A DNA stretch of 64,000 nucleotides from Treponema sp. (GCA_009781635.1 WQXU01000012.1:31809-95808); one strand, 5' to 3'; shown: positions 53,948-61,836, counted from the first letter of the stretch. Notes: generated from the sequence alone by a model not told the origin. Numbers and translations are program-made.

Positions 53948-54871
53948 TTAACGTCTGTTATATTTATCAAGAATTTCCTGAATTTCCAAATCCGGTTCGA
54001 CATCGTTCAACAGGAAAAGATACCCCATATATTCAGTTAATACCCACTGTCCCCGTCTTTTTCTGAATACAAGATCCAGCCGGCCCAGGTTATTGTCTTC
54101 TTCGCCGCCTGCCTGCACAATGGGAATTAAATTTTGCCCGTCCCTTATTACATGAGGAAGCGCCAGCTTTGTGTGTGAATGTCCGCCTACAATAACATTT
54201 ACATTTCTCATTAATATATCCGTGTTAAAACCTGCGTGGGATAGAGCTATCCGTATATCCGAGATGTCTTTTACCTGCTCAGCAAGTTCAACAAGAGTTG
54301 TAATAGGCTCTGAGAATACTGCTTGTGTTGCAAAACTTGTTCTGTTAAACTGCGGGCTTGTTGTTGTTATGCCGATAATTGCAACATTAACTCCATTCAT
54401 ATTTTTTATTATGTATGGTTCAATTCCTTCTATATAATTTCCGTTAACAGTGACGTTTCCGCATAAAACAGAAAATTCCGCCATTTGAAGAATGGTATGC
54501 TGTGACATATCAATAAGTTCATTATCATTTGCAGGAAACTCGTTATTTCCAAAAACAATTGCATCATATTTCATTGCGTTAAAAACTTCTGTTTCTGCAG
54601 CTCCGTGAAAACGCTGATACGGACCGCGTCTGTACAAATCGCCTCCGTCAAGTAAAAGAACATTTCCGCCGTTAGCGGCAACTTCACTGCGAACCTGGCT
54701 GACAATTGTTGAATATAATGGCATGTTTTCCAGCCTGCCGTGTAAGTCATTGGTATGCAGGATTGTGAGCATAAACACATTGGATGAATTACCGCCGCCT
54801 GCAGAAGCGCAGCCTGCAAAAAAAAGGACAAGTGCAATCAAAATTAATGATTTTCTGATTAATTTTTTCAT
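53948..54871 (-). CDS. Metallophosphatase lipoprotein (5'-nucleotidase N-terminal domain only)
   Basis: In this 307-residue protein a lipoprotein signal (LILIALVLFFAGC) precedes a calcineurin-like metallophosphatase domain of the UshA/5'-nucleotidase type: TILHTNDLHGRLE, LLLDGGDLYRRG, AIVFGNNEF and NVIVGGHSHTKL. The usual motif GNHEF reads GNNEF. The C-terminal substrate-binding domain of 5'-nucleotidases is missing, so nucleotide specificity is doubtful. AAGGAG precedes the ATG. Confidence 0.88.
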   Translation of the reverse strand: MKKLIRKSLILIALVLFFAGCASAGGGNSSNVFMLTILHTNDLHGRLENMPLYSTIVSQVRSEVAANGGNVLLLDGGDLYRRGPYQRFHGAAETEVFNAMKYDAIVFGNNEFPANDNELIDMSQHTILQMAEFSVLCGNVTVNGNYIEGIEPYIIKNMNGVNVAIIGITTTSPQFNRTSFATQAVFSEPITTLVELAEQVKDISDIRIALSHAGFNTDILMRNVNVIVGGHSHTKLALPHVIRDGQNLIPIVQAGGEEDNNLGRLDLVFRKRRGQWVLTEYMGYLFLLNDVEPDLEIQEILDKYNRR

Positions 54872-54955
54872 CTTAAAACTCCTTCCATAAAAATTGTAGT
54901 TATTTTTATTTTATTAGAAGAAGTAATAAATGTATGAACATTTTTAACTATTTAA

Positions 54956-55651
54956 TTATGTCTTTCTTATAAGGTCTTTCTCAAGCCAGCTGTTAATAAT
55001 TCCCTTGTTGTTTTCCTTTTCTTTAAATACAAAAGGTTTTAAAAATACATTTACAGCAATTCTTGTATATATTTTTGAGAATAATGGAGGATTGTTTTTC
55101 TTTATTTTTTTAGCGAGATTTTTGCCTGCCTTTTCTATTTTGTTTTTAATTTTATCTGTTAAAGGATCTTTATTAAAAGCATTTTTAATTGTCAGCGATG
55201 ATACCGTATAACCGCCAGAGTTCATAACCATTTCCTTTAATATTTTTGCAGTTTTGCCTCCCATCAAGTTTTCATAAACGGTGATAGTGATACAAGGCTT
55301 GCAGTATAATAATTGTTCCATCGTCATGTGAACCCTGTCATAAAAAGTCTTAAATAATCCAGTTACATTGCTTGCATAGGTTGGGCTTGAAAAAATTAAT
55401 CCATCGGAATGCTTTATTAAGTTACGAATTTTTTCAGTATTATCATCATTAATAATGCAATTCCCTGTTTTATAGCAATTTTCACAGCCTGTGCAGAATT
55501 TTATATTTAAATCTGCAAGGTTAATATATTCTGTATCAGTTTCCTGATAATTATTCTTTAAATAATCATTAAGAAATTTAAGAATTTTTCCTGTTGCGCC
55601 GTTTTTTCTTGGACTTCCATTAATGATTATTATTTTCACAGATCGTCCCAT
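54956..55651 (-). CDS. Flavodoxin-like NAD(P)H-dependent FMN reductase with Cys motif
   Basis: This 231-residue protein has an FMN-binding start IIIINGSPRKNGATGKI and SPTYASNVTGLFKTFYDR, typical of the iron-sulfur flavoprotein/FMN reductase group. CTGCENCYKTGNC (about residues 55-67) could hold an iron-sulfur cluster. The C-terminal 60 residues are basic and helical. It overlaps the upstream membrane-protein gene by 16 nt, placing it in the PadR operon, so its expression is likely tied to that repressor. Confidence 0.85.
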   Translation of the reverse strand: MGRSVKIIIINGSPRKNGATGKILKFLNDYLKNNYQETDTEYINLADLNIKFCTGCENCYKTGNCIINDDNTEKIRNLIKHSDGLIFSSPTYASNVTGLFKTFYDRVHMTMEQLLYCKPCITITVYENLMGGKTAKILKEMVMNSGGYTVSSLTIKNAFNKDPLTDKIKNKIEKAGKNLAKKIKKNNPPLFSKIYTRIAVNVFLKPFVFKEKENNKGIINSWLEKDLIRKT

Positions 55652-56274
55652 CCTAATATTTTGCGTATTTCACTGCTCTCAAGCGGACGGAGTAAATGCG
55701 CGATACTTGTCAGTACAGCGCTTACAATCAAGCCATAAAGAAGGGATGTTATGCAAAATGCAAGCCCAATGCCGAAATTTTCAGGATCTCCCAGGTACCC
55801 TAATGTTTTTACAAGCCCTTTGATCATTCCGATTCCTCCGGCATATAGCGCTGCGGTTCTTCCTCTTGTTAAAGCAGACAGCCTTGTCAGCCGCGAGAGT
55901 CCGCCAATAAGTACAAATGACAATGTTAAAAGGGATACAAATATGAACGCCTTAAAGTTAAACAAATAAAAAGATCTGAACTCGTACATACCGGATGCCA
56001 ATACTAAAAAGAGAAGTATTATGCCTGCTGCAGCTGAGGCAATATTTTGCCATGGAGCGTTAGAAGAACATATTTGTTTTCCTGTATCAACAGGATTGCC
56101 CATGCGATACAGTGCAGTTTTTAGGGCTTCATCTTCGTCTAAACCCGATTGCATTAATTTTTCAGATGCTGCTTGTATATGACTCATTAATTCGGCCCTT
56201 GCAGAGAGCCGGATTTGTTTTGATTTTATCTGAGCGCATACAAGATCAAGATACTCAGTAACAATATTTTTCAT
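55636..56274 (-). CDS. Membrane protein with N-terminal permease-prefix-like domain (PadR partner)
   Basis: In this 212-residue protein, residues 1-70 are a helical domain (VCAQIKSKQIRLSARAELMSHI, GLDEDEALKTALYRMGNP) of the type found next to PadR regulators (permease-prefix or DUF1700-like). About four hydrophobic segments follow. Proteins of this type are thought to work with the adjacent PadR regulator, but their biochemical role is not established. Located 14 nt after padR. Confidence 0.8.
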   Translation of the reverse strand: MKNIVTEYLDLVCAQIKSKQIRLSARAELMSHIQAASEKLMQSGLDEDEALKTALYRMGNPVDTGKQICSSNAPWQNIASAAAGIILLFLVLASGMYEFRSFYLFNFKAFIFVSLLTLSFVLIGGLSRLTRLSALTRGRTAALYAGGIGMIKGLVKTLGYLGDPENFGIGLAFCITSLLYGLIVSAVLTSIAHLLRPLESSEIRKILGWDDL

Positions 56275-56288
56275 TTTTATTCCTCCAA

Positions 56289-56600
56289 TTAAAAACTTTT
56301 TAGAACAGAATCAACAGATTCTACGACATTCTGCCAATCTCTTAATTTTTCAGAAAGTTTGGCGCGTCCTTTTTTTGTAATGTGATAATACTTTCGTTTC
56401 CGCTTAAGCGCAGTATTTTCCCAGTAGGATTCAATCAAACCTTTGTTTTCAAGTTCATGAAGAACAGGGTAAAGACTGCCTTCTTTAAAAAGGAAAGTTC
56501 CGTTTGATCGCTGTGTAATTTCCTGAATCATCTGATAACCATACATATCGGCTGTGTTAAGTAATCCAAGAAGCATCATGGAGACACTGCCCTTTATCAT
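56289..56600 (-). CDS. PadR family transcriptional regulator
   Basis: This 103-residue winged-helix regulator (LGLLNTADMYGYQMIQEI, FKEGSLYPVLHELENKGLIESYW, KRKYYHITKKGRAKL) is typical of small PadR proteins that repress neighbouring membrane or efflux genes. The ATG at 56600 lies 18 nt from the AGGAGG at 56619-56624. In-frame ATT codons at 56615-56613 and 56612-56610 lie 3 and 6 nt from that site, and the five extra residues (IIDFQ) match the usual PadR N-terminus, so the real start may be ATT. A palindromic operator lies in its leader. Confidence 0.92.
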   Translation of the reverse strand: MIKGSVSMMLLGLLNTADMYGYQMIQEITQRSNGTFLFKEGSLYPVLHELENKGLIESYWENTALKRKRKYYHITKKGRAKLSEKLRDWQNVVESVDSVLKSF

Positions 56601-56631
56601 TTGAAAATCAATAATCTACCTCCTTTTAAAA

Positions 56632-56648
56632 GCATAGGAAACCTATGC
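56632..56648. promoter_or_regulatory. Candidate PadR operator
   Basis: GCATAGG-AAA-CCTATGC is a perfect inverted repeat just downstream of the padR transcription start, where a bound repressor would block elongation. It suggests autoregulation. Confidence 0.7.
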
Positions 56649-56660
56649 ATATGTTTCTTA

Positions 56661-56689
56661 TTTATAGCGCTTGTTATATTGTTTGTCAA
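56661..56689 (-). promoter_or_regulatory. Consensus promoter of the padR operon
   Basis: On the minus strand TTGACA (56684-56689), 17 bp, TATAAA (56661-56666). The leader is about 55-60 nt and carries an AGGAGG site and the operator, unlike the leaderless promoters elsewhere in the window. Confidence 0.8.
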
Positions 56690-56828
56690 TAGATTTTGTG
56701 GGAAAAATATAAAGCAAATTGAAACTTTACCTGACGTGAAAAATTATTAACACTACCGGGATAGTATTTTACAGGCACAAAAAATTCAGCGGAGGTTATT
56801 AACGGTTCACTGTTTTTGGAGATAACTT

Positions 56829-57509
56829 CTATATTTTTAACATTGTATTATTAATAACTTTGATATAATCTACCAATTCTTTATTAAAATTTTCAATATT
56901 AAAATCATACATATTCTTCATAGTATACTCTTGCACTTCTTTTAATATTTCATCATATTTATTTCTTAATTTATGATCTATAATATAATAGTAATTTATA
57001 GAGTTTTTTTGCATTTTTTTTGTGATTCTAATAAATAAATCAAAATCAACCATTTCATTGGCTGCAATCTGTAATTTTTTATAATATTCTTCATATAAGG
57101 TATTTTCTAACCAATGTTTTTTTAATTTATTATTTAAGTAAAAACGAAATTCTTTAATTACTGTAATTACATTATAATAATTCGATAAATCAGTGATAAT
57201 AAATTTTCTAAATTCATCATCACACACAATTGGCCCTAGTTTATTAATTTTCAAAATATTCATTATTATTTCATTAATATCAGATAAATATTCATTAAAT
57301 GCATTTAAGAAACTGATGTAACATGTTTTTTTAAATTCCTTATCACTCTGTTTTCTGGTAAAAAAATAAGTAACTATTGCACCCAAAAAAACGGATATGA
57401 GAATGAAGAAAAATTGAAAAATAGGCTCATATGATTCATAAAATGATGGATTCAAAGAAGCTTCAAACAATTGTCTAATTTCTATAATTTCAATAATTAA
57501 GTTATCCAT
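56829..57509 (-). CDS. Hypothetical membrane protein with helical cytoplasmic domain, 226 residues
   Basis: I do not recognise this family. Residues about 30-50 form one hydrophobic segment (FQFFFILISVFLGAIVTYFF), followed by a basic stop and about 175 residues of charged helix, Asn-, Ile- and Lys-rich. The ATG at 57509 is supported by AAGGA 7 nt upstream and overlaps the upstream small gene by 8 nt. Codon use is strongly AT-biased compared with the core genes, suggesting transfer. It is the second gene of a two-gene unit divergent from the metallopeptidase-like gene. Confidence 0.65.
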   Translation of the reverse strand: MDNLIIEIIEIRQLFEASLNPSFYESYEPIFQFFFILISVFLGAIVTYFFTRKQSDKEFKKTCYISFLNAFNEYLSDINEIIMNILKINKLGPIVCDDEFRKFIITDLSNYYNVITVIKEFRFYLNNKLKKHWLENTLYEEYYKKLQIAANEMVDFDLFIRITKKMQKNSINYYYIIDHKLRNKYDEILKEVQEYTMKNMYDFNIENFNKELVDYIKVINNTMLKI

Positions 57510-57732
57510 TTTTGTTGTCCTTATCAGTTTTATGTTTATTCTTTTCATGTTGGCCGAATGCATCTGAAATACAAATTTTTGACAAGTTTATATCTCCCGT
57601 ATTTATGAGATCAAAGTAATTTCCAGTGCGAATCGGTGCATTATTACAATTTGACATATTGAACTTACCTTCATTTATTAATTCAATAATGAGGGTTGAA
57701 GGCTTCTTATCCTTTATTTTTTTATTTTTCAT
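57502..57732 (-). CDS. Hypothetical small protein, 76 residues
   Basis: This polar Asn- and Lys-rich protein starts MKNKKIKDKKPSTLIIELI, supported by GGAG 7 nt before the ATG. A central part (NAPIRTGNYFDLINTGDINL) looks weakly folded and the C-terminus is a charged tail. No known family recognised. It is coupled to the membrane-protein gene by an 8-nt overlap and likely functions with it. Confidence 0.55.
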   Translation of the reverse strand: MKNKKIKDKKPSTLIIELINEGKFNMSNCNNAPIRTGNYFDLINTGDINLSKICISDAFGQHEKNKHKTDKDNKNG

Positions 57733-57959
57733 GTATTGCTCCTTTTAGATGAATTATTAAGATTATGAAATTTAACATTTTATTATATTTTATGAATTTT
57801 GTCAAATGTTTTAAGTATTCTATAAATAAGCGCAAAAATAATCCGCAAGCTGCACTAATAAAGAAGGAAAATATATTATTATATAAAAAGTAACAAAGTG
57901 AATTTATTAAAATTATTGAATTATTATTTACAAGGAAAAAAGTAATTGGAAATATTTGA

Positions 57960-57988
57960 TTGACAATCGGCATAAAATATAAAATAAT
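57960..57988 (+). promoter_or_regulatory. Promoter of the HExxH protein gene, predicted leaderless
   Basis: TTGACA (57960-57965), 17 bp, AATAAT (57983-57988), then 6 nt and the ATG at 57995. No ribosome binding site. Confidence 0.7.
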
Positions 57989-57994
57989 GTTTCT

Positions 57995-59251
57995 ATGCAT
58001 GTATTACATTCAGCCAATGGAAAATATTTTCATTCTTTTTTTACGATATATACTGATACAAGTATAAAGCCAGAGGAATATATTAAAGCTGGATTAACAG
58101 AAACAATAATACATGAGTATATCCATTTTCTCCAGGATATATCAACTGTATTTGGCTTAATAAACTTCACAGATACGATATCTGACATTTCTAGTTTTTA
58201 TAATATTGAAGAAACGCAAATAAAGCTTCCATATAGATTCAAAAATAGAATAATTCGTGAAACTAATAAGGACTTGTTTTCTGTTTACTTTTCGGAATGC
58301 GAGTTGTTTTCATTACCAAAAGATGGGATGCATATACAGTTCGATAAAATTCCTGTATCTGAATTTGGCATGGATGGTTTCCCGGAATTAAGATATTATG
58401 ATGTTACATTTACAAAAAACAAATATTCAAAAAATTTTACGTTTGGCGCACAAGCAATTCTTGAAGGTATGGCATATCTGCTGGAAACCCATTTATTTAA
58501 TAAGCAAGAGAGTAAAAATTGGTTATTGCCATACAATTTTCCTGAGTTAATAGCTGCTTATATTTTTCCAGAGTTTAGCCTGCGCCGTGATTTAATAGTT
58601 GCATTATGTGATATTTCATTAATGTTTTATCATCCAGCAGAAGCTTTTGTAGAAACATTATATAATATGAAATTAAATAAATATATCCCTAATGCAATTG
58701 ACGATGTATATGATTATGTTAAGAATAATTTTCAAATACCTAAAAATAATTTTGACACTATTTGGATAAATGCTGTAAGTAGAGCAATTAATGATATAAA
58801 AAATATCGTTAATGTGAATGAATACAATACTGCATCAGATTGGGCAATTGATAATATAGAATATTTTTATAAATTAAGGCAGCAAAAAATGTCTTTTCTG
58901 ACAGAGCTAATGAAATGTCCGCCGGATAATGCAAGAGTAAATCTGTATAATATTTTTAAGAAATTTACTTCTCCGGTTATTTATAACAAAAATATGGAGT
59001 TTGCTATTATCGGCGGTTATGAAATACCTGAAGAAAGTCATTCCCAATTAATATATTGGTATAATTTATCAAAATTCTATGAATATTTATTTAGAAATGA
59101 TAAGGTAAAGTGTCCATTTATAAAATTTTGTGAATTGAATGATAAATGTTCGCATATAGAAGTGCCATGGGAAAGAAGAGGAGAAGGGTTCTGCTTTTAT
59201 CAGCAATTTTCAAGAATGTTTGGATTATATAAAAGAGAAATTATTGTTTAA
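57995..59251 (+). CDS. Uncharacterised HExxH metallopeptidase-like protein, 418 residues
   Basis: No signal peptide is visible, so it is likely cytoplasmic. His40-Glu41-x-x-His44 in TIIHEYIHFLQD and Glu157 in ILEGMAYLLETH give the zinc-binding pattern of a gluzincin peptidase. A Cys-rich patch near the C-terminus (CPFIKFCELNDKC, then FCFYQQF) could bind a second metal. The rest is helical with no recognised domain. It is AT-rich and divergent from the 76-residue/226-residue gene pair, with a 262-nt shared upstream region. Peptidase activity is inferred from the motif only; target unknown. Confidence 0.7.
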   Translation: MHVLHSANGKYFHSFFTIYTDTSIKPEEYIKAGLTETIIHEYIHFLQDISTVFGLINFTDTISDISSFYNIEETQIKLPYRFKNRIIRETNKDLFSVYFSECELFSLPKDGMHIQFDKIPVSEFGMDGFPELRYYDVTFTKNKYSKNFTFGAQAILEGMAYLLETHLFNKQESKNWLLPYNFPELIAAYIFPEFSLRRDLIVALCDISLMFYHPAEAFVETLYNMKLNKYIPNAIDDVYDYVKNNFQIPKNNFDTIWINAVSRAINDIKNIVNVNEYNTASDWAIDNIEYFYKLRQQKMSFLTELMKCPPDNARVNLYNIFKKFTSPVIYNKNMEFAIIGGYEIPEESHSQLIYWYNLSKFYEYLFRNDKVKCPFIKFCELNDKCSHIEVPWERRGEGFCFYQQFSRMFGLYKREIIV

Positions 59252-59511
59252 TGGTGTAATAATTTCACTGCTTGTTCCATAATAATATTTTACATAATTA
59301 AAGAAAATAAAAAAATCATGAAATAAAATTGATAAAACAGTCTTTTTATTGTATTATAAATACACTGGAGACGGAAGTTGAAAAATTATTAGGAATAAAT
59401 GAAATAAGCTTCTAGTACGCGATGAGTACTGTCCATGCAGCCAGGTGATGACCTTGTGCGCCTTTTTAAAATAACAAAGGATTATTTATATTATAGAACA
59501 TCGGCCATATA
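59252..59511. other. AT-rich intergenic stretch between the metallopeptidase-like and XRE genes
   Basis: This 260-nt stretch lies between convergent genes. I see no gene in it. A short inverted pair AGTAC/GTACT around 59415-59431 is the only structure, too weak to name. Confidence 0.4.
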
Positions 59512-59850
59512 TTATTTTTTGCTTTGATACCGGGCTGCCATAGAGCGTACAGCTGCAAGGAGCGTTTGCATATCATAGTCGTCAAGAAACGGAACTGTTG
59601 CGTTTAACTCATGAACAGCTTTATTTGATGTCTCTAAAGGCTGATCTGCGCCAGTTAGTAAATATTCCACCGACACATTAAGGGCGTTTGCAATCAGGAA
59701 GGCCTCATCAGCCCTGGGGATGGTATTCCTGTTTTTCCAGGAAGAAAAAGTACCCTTGGGAATTTGTGTCTTTCTGTACAGCCATTCAAAGCTGGTATGC
59801 TGCTTTTCCACCTCCCTTTTAACCATTTCCCAGAAGAATTCCGCATTCAT
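59512..59850 (-). CDS. XRE-family (Cro/CI-like) helix-turn-helix repressor
   Basis: In this 112-residue protein, residues 15-65 form an XRE helix-turn-helix (EWLYRKTQIPKGTFSSWKNR, then IPRADEAFLIANALNVSVEYLLTG), which is typical of phage or mobile-element repressors and spirochaete regulators. The C-terminal 45 residues may form a short dimer helix. A TAAAAT ends 6 nt before the ATG. It faces a small Cys-rich gene across palindromes that probably contain its operators. Confidence 0.88.
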   Translation of the reverse strand: MNAEFFWEMVKREVEKQHTSFEWLYRKTQIPKGTFSSWKNRNTIPRADEAFLIANALNVSVEYLLTGADQPLETSNKAVHELNATVPFLDDYDMQTLLAAVRSMAARYQSKK

Positions 59851-59856
59851 TCTGCA

Positions 59857-59862
59857 ATTTTA
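59857..59862 (-). promoter_or_regulatory. -10 box of the XRE repressor gene
   Basis: On the minus strand TAAAAT lies 6 nt before the ATG at 59850, with a weak TTCAAA (59880-59885) 17 bp upstream. A TATGCAT box (59874-59880) sits in the spacer. Confidence 0.5.
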
Positions 59863-59896
59863 CGTCATTTTTGTATGCATTTGAATGAAATTTATG

Positions 59897-59961
59897 TTGA
59901 CAGATGTCTGCGTATGAAATATTATCATATATATTGTACGCATATGCAGACAATATGCATA
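59897..59961 (+). promoter_or_regulatory. Promoter and operator array in front of the Cys-rich gene
   Basis: TTGACA (59897-59902), 17 bp, TATTAT (59920-59925). GTCTGCGTATG (59906-59916, inside the spacer) and CATATGCAGAC (59941-59951, just after the start site) form an inverted repeat matching at 10 of 11. GCATATGC (59940-59947) and TATGCATA (59954-59961) are perfect palindromes. The layout fits repression by the adjacent XRE protein. Confidence 0.7.
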
Positions 59962-59988
59962 GACATTATAAAACAGGAGGAAAAAACC

Positions 59989-60174
59989 ATGAACAAACCA
60001 CGTTCAGTACCGGGATCGTGCCCATTTTACGATCATCCAAGCGACAAATGCTACCTTTCGGAAACCACACCGTCATCAGGCACCAGAGACTACAAATGCA
60101 AGAATGAAAGCAATTGCAAGACCTGCGGTAATTATGAAGCATGGAAAAGCGGCAGTAATTACAGGGGGAAGTAA
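59989..60174 (+). CDS. Small Cys-rich protein, 61 residues
   Basis: An AGGAGG site at 59975-59980 sets the start. Five or more cysteines lie in CPFYDHPSDKCYLSE, DYKCKNES and CKTCGNYEAW, suggesting a zinc- or metal-binding mini-domain. I recall similar small proteins from gut bacteria but know of no assigned function. It is controlled by the operator array next to the XRE repressor. Its last 55 nt are duplicated at 63055-63109. Confidence 0.75.
   Translation: MNKPRSVPGSCPFYDHPSDKCYLSETTPSSGTRDYKCKNESNCKTCGNYEAWKSGSNYRGK
60107..60161 (+). repeat. Copy 1 of a 55-nt duplicated segment
   Basis: This segment encodes the end of the 61-residue Cys-rich protein and matches 63055-63109 at 52 of 55 positions. 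Confidence 0.9.
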
Positions 60175-60270
60175 AACAAGCGATGCTCCTGTAGTAGCAT
60201 CAAATACGGAAACAGTTGTTAAAAATTAAATTATAGTCGTCGGACTTAAAACGCATAGGAGGAGATATTT

Positions 60271-60375
60271 ATGGATGCATCTACATTTCTAAAGAGTGGT
60301 ATTGATTATTTTGAAAATGAATACCGAACTTGCAGCATGGTATACCAAACGCAACCTATCTCAGAAAGGAGGTGA
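60271..60375 (+). CDS. Possible 34-residue peptide, perhaps a truncated gene start
   Basis: ATG at 60271 follows a strong AGGAGGAG (60257-60264). The frame reads MDASTFLKSGIDYFENEY and stops at 60375, inside the IS630 remnant read in another phase. It may be the 5' end of a gene cut off by the insertion. Confidence 0.35.
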   Translation: MDASTFLKSGIDYFENEYRTCSMVYQTQPISERR

Positions 60376-60439
60376 CTGGCAATTTAAAACTGCGGATGCG
60401 CGTATCAAACTTAAAAGACTTTATCCTTTAATCGTGTAA
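60317..60439 (+). pseudogene. IS630-family transposase C-terminal remnant
   Basis: A 40-codon frame reads LAAWYTKRNLSQKGGDWQF then KTADARIKLKRLYPLIV and a stop. The order W-x-F-x-T-x-DARIKLKRLYP is the conserved C-terminus of IS630 transposases as I know them. The rest of the gene, including the DDE residues, is absent. A right-end-like terminal repeat follows 7 nt after the stop. Confidence 0.65.
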
Positions 60440-60446
60440 GGTATTA

Positions 60447-60464
60447 AGTGTTACAGGACAGTAG
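60447..60464. repeat. IS630-like right terminal repeat remnant
   Basis: AGTGTTACAGGACAG-TA-G matches the MITE right end at 12 of 15 repeat positions and keeps the TA-G junction. It follows the transposase remnant, where the right end of the parent element would be. The rest of the gap to 60587 shows no gene. Confidence 0.6.
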
Positions 60465-60587
60465 TATGTTGATATAAATTATATTTATAAATTGCAGGAC
60501 GACTTCGTATGAAGTTAAACCAGCTATTTATATTATCTGCTTTTGTAGATAGGATTAAAATCGGTTTTCCATAAGGAGGAAACAAAA

Positions 60588-61127
60588 ATGGCAGAAATGA
60601 ATGCAGCAGCTTTTTCGGAGAAAGGTAATAAGAGTTTTGAAAAGCGGGATTTTGATCAGGCAATTTTAGATTTTACGGAAGTACTTAAACTAGAACCAGA
60701 CAATCCTTTTGCTTATAACAAACGAGGTATGTCGTATATCAATAAAAAGAAATACGACTTAGCAATTGCTGATTTTACTGAGGCTATTAAACTTGAACCA
60801 AACAAATTTGGCGATTTTTATATGGATCGTGGTTGTGCTTATGCTATAAATGGGAATAAATCTTTGGCAGTTGCTGATTTAGAAATGGCGTTGAGTATTG
60901 ATCCTCAGAACAAGACTTATAAGGAAACTCTCAATGAACTTAAAGGAAAAAAACGTGGGCTTTGGCAGGCTATAAAAGTAGTATATTCTACATGTTGGAG
61001 AGTTATGAGTATGCTAGGAAGTGCTGGTTTTATAATAAAATTTGCTTTTGTTGTAACCCCTTTTGTACATCTTATTTGTTTGGGACTTGCTATTATTGTT
61101 TGTATTGTCTGGGCTATTAAGAAATAA
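60588..61127 (+). CDS. TPR-repeat protein with C-terminal membrane segments, 179 residues
   Basis: Three tetratricopeptide repeats (about residues 5-107), with consensus-like NKSFEKRDFDQAILDFTEVL and AYNKRGMSYINKKKYDLAI, lead to a basic linker (KGKKRGLWQ) and a hydrophobic C-terminus of about 40 residues (FIIKFAFVVTPFVHLICLGL onward), so it is tail-anchored with cytoplasmic TPRs. AAGGAGG precedes the ATG. Partner unknown. Confidence 0.82.
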   Translation: MAEMNAAAFSEKGNKSFEKRDFDQAILDFTEVLKLEPDNPFAYNKRGMSYINKKKYDLAIADFTEAIKLEPNKFGDFYMDRGCAYAINGNKSLAVADLEMALSIDPQNKTYKETLNELKGKKRGLWQAIKVVYSTCWRVMSMLGSAGFIIKFAFVVTPFVHLICLGLAIIVCIVWAIKK

Positions 61128-61315
61128 TCAAAGAAAAGATTAATTTTAAATAGTCGTAAAAGCAAAACCAGCACATAACAAACGTGCCTGTTGCGCAACT
61201 TTTATTTTTTCCATGATCGAAGAGAGAAAAGAGGTTAATCAAATTTATAGGCATCTTGGGGTAATATAGAAAAATAGTTGACTGTATTGTTAACAAATAA
61301 ATTAGGAGGAATTTA

Positions 61316-61723
61316 ATGAATTCCAGAGCAATTAGTAAAATCGGTTTTTTATTGGTTATCATTGGTTGTTTTATGCCAATGTTTAGTATAACACTTTTTT
61401 TTAGGCCTATACAAATGAATGGGTTTGAGTATGCTAGTGCGGCTTTTGAGCTTGGTTCAGCTATACATGGAATACTTATGTATTTATCTTTTGCTTCTGC
61501 AATTATTGGACTTATTATTGGTATATTATTACTTGTAAAAAAAGGCGTTCCGATAATTATTGACTGGGCAGCTATTATAGTTTGTTTCGGTATAATAATA
61601 TTTTTATCTATTGATGGCGTTACTGGTGGTGCTACATTACAAAGTGGTATTTATTTAATAATATTTGGTTTAGTTATTGCATTAATTGGTCAGATTATTT
61701 CAATAACTAAAAAAGATAATTAA
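61316..61723 (+). CDS. Hypothetical four-helix membrane protein, 135 residues
   Basis: Four hydrophobic segments are visible (IGFLLVIIGCFMPMF, LMYLSFASAIIGLIIGILLL, WAAIIVCFGIIIFL, IYLIIFGLVIALIGQII). Short polar loops, no recognised motif. AGGAGG lies before the ATG. Small polytopic proteins of this type occur in gut treponemes and clostridia without known function. Confidence 0.7.
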   Translation: MNSRAISKIGFLLVIIGCFMPMFSITLFFRPIQMNGFEYASAAFELGSAIHGILMYLSFASAIIGLIIGILLLVKKGVPIIIDWAAIIVCFGIIIFLSIDGVTGGATLQSGIYLIIFGLVIALIGQIISITKKDN

Positions 61724-61836
61724 AATGTTTCTAATTCGGTTCAATAAAATAAATTAACAATATTCACGGATAAACTTCTATTTATTCCAGCAATTTTTTG
61801 TTTTATTGTATTTATAAATTGAACTCGGGGGAATAA

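Noticed and set aside
57722..58000. A 92-residue hydrophobic frame on the minus strand between the small gene and the HExxH gene
   Set aside because: It has no ribosome binding site, overlaps the start of the divergent gene and ends inside the start of the 76-residue gene. AT-rich DNA makes such frames by chance.
60175..60587. Possible complete IS630 copy
   Set aside because: Only the last 40 codons and a right end are visible; no convincing left repeat (best is 10 of 13 near 60185) or DDE residues.
61171..61199. Integron attC-like sequence (TAACAAACG followed by palindrome GTTGCGCAAC) between small cassette-like genes
   Set aside because: No matching partner arm follows, and the other gaps in the tract lack similar sites, so an integron array is not supported.
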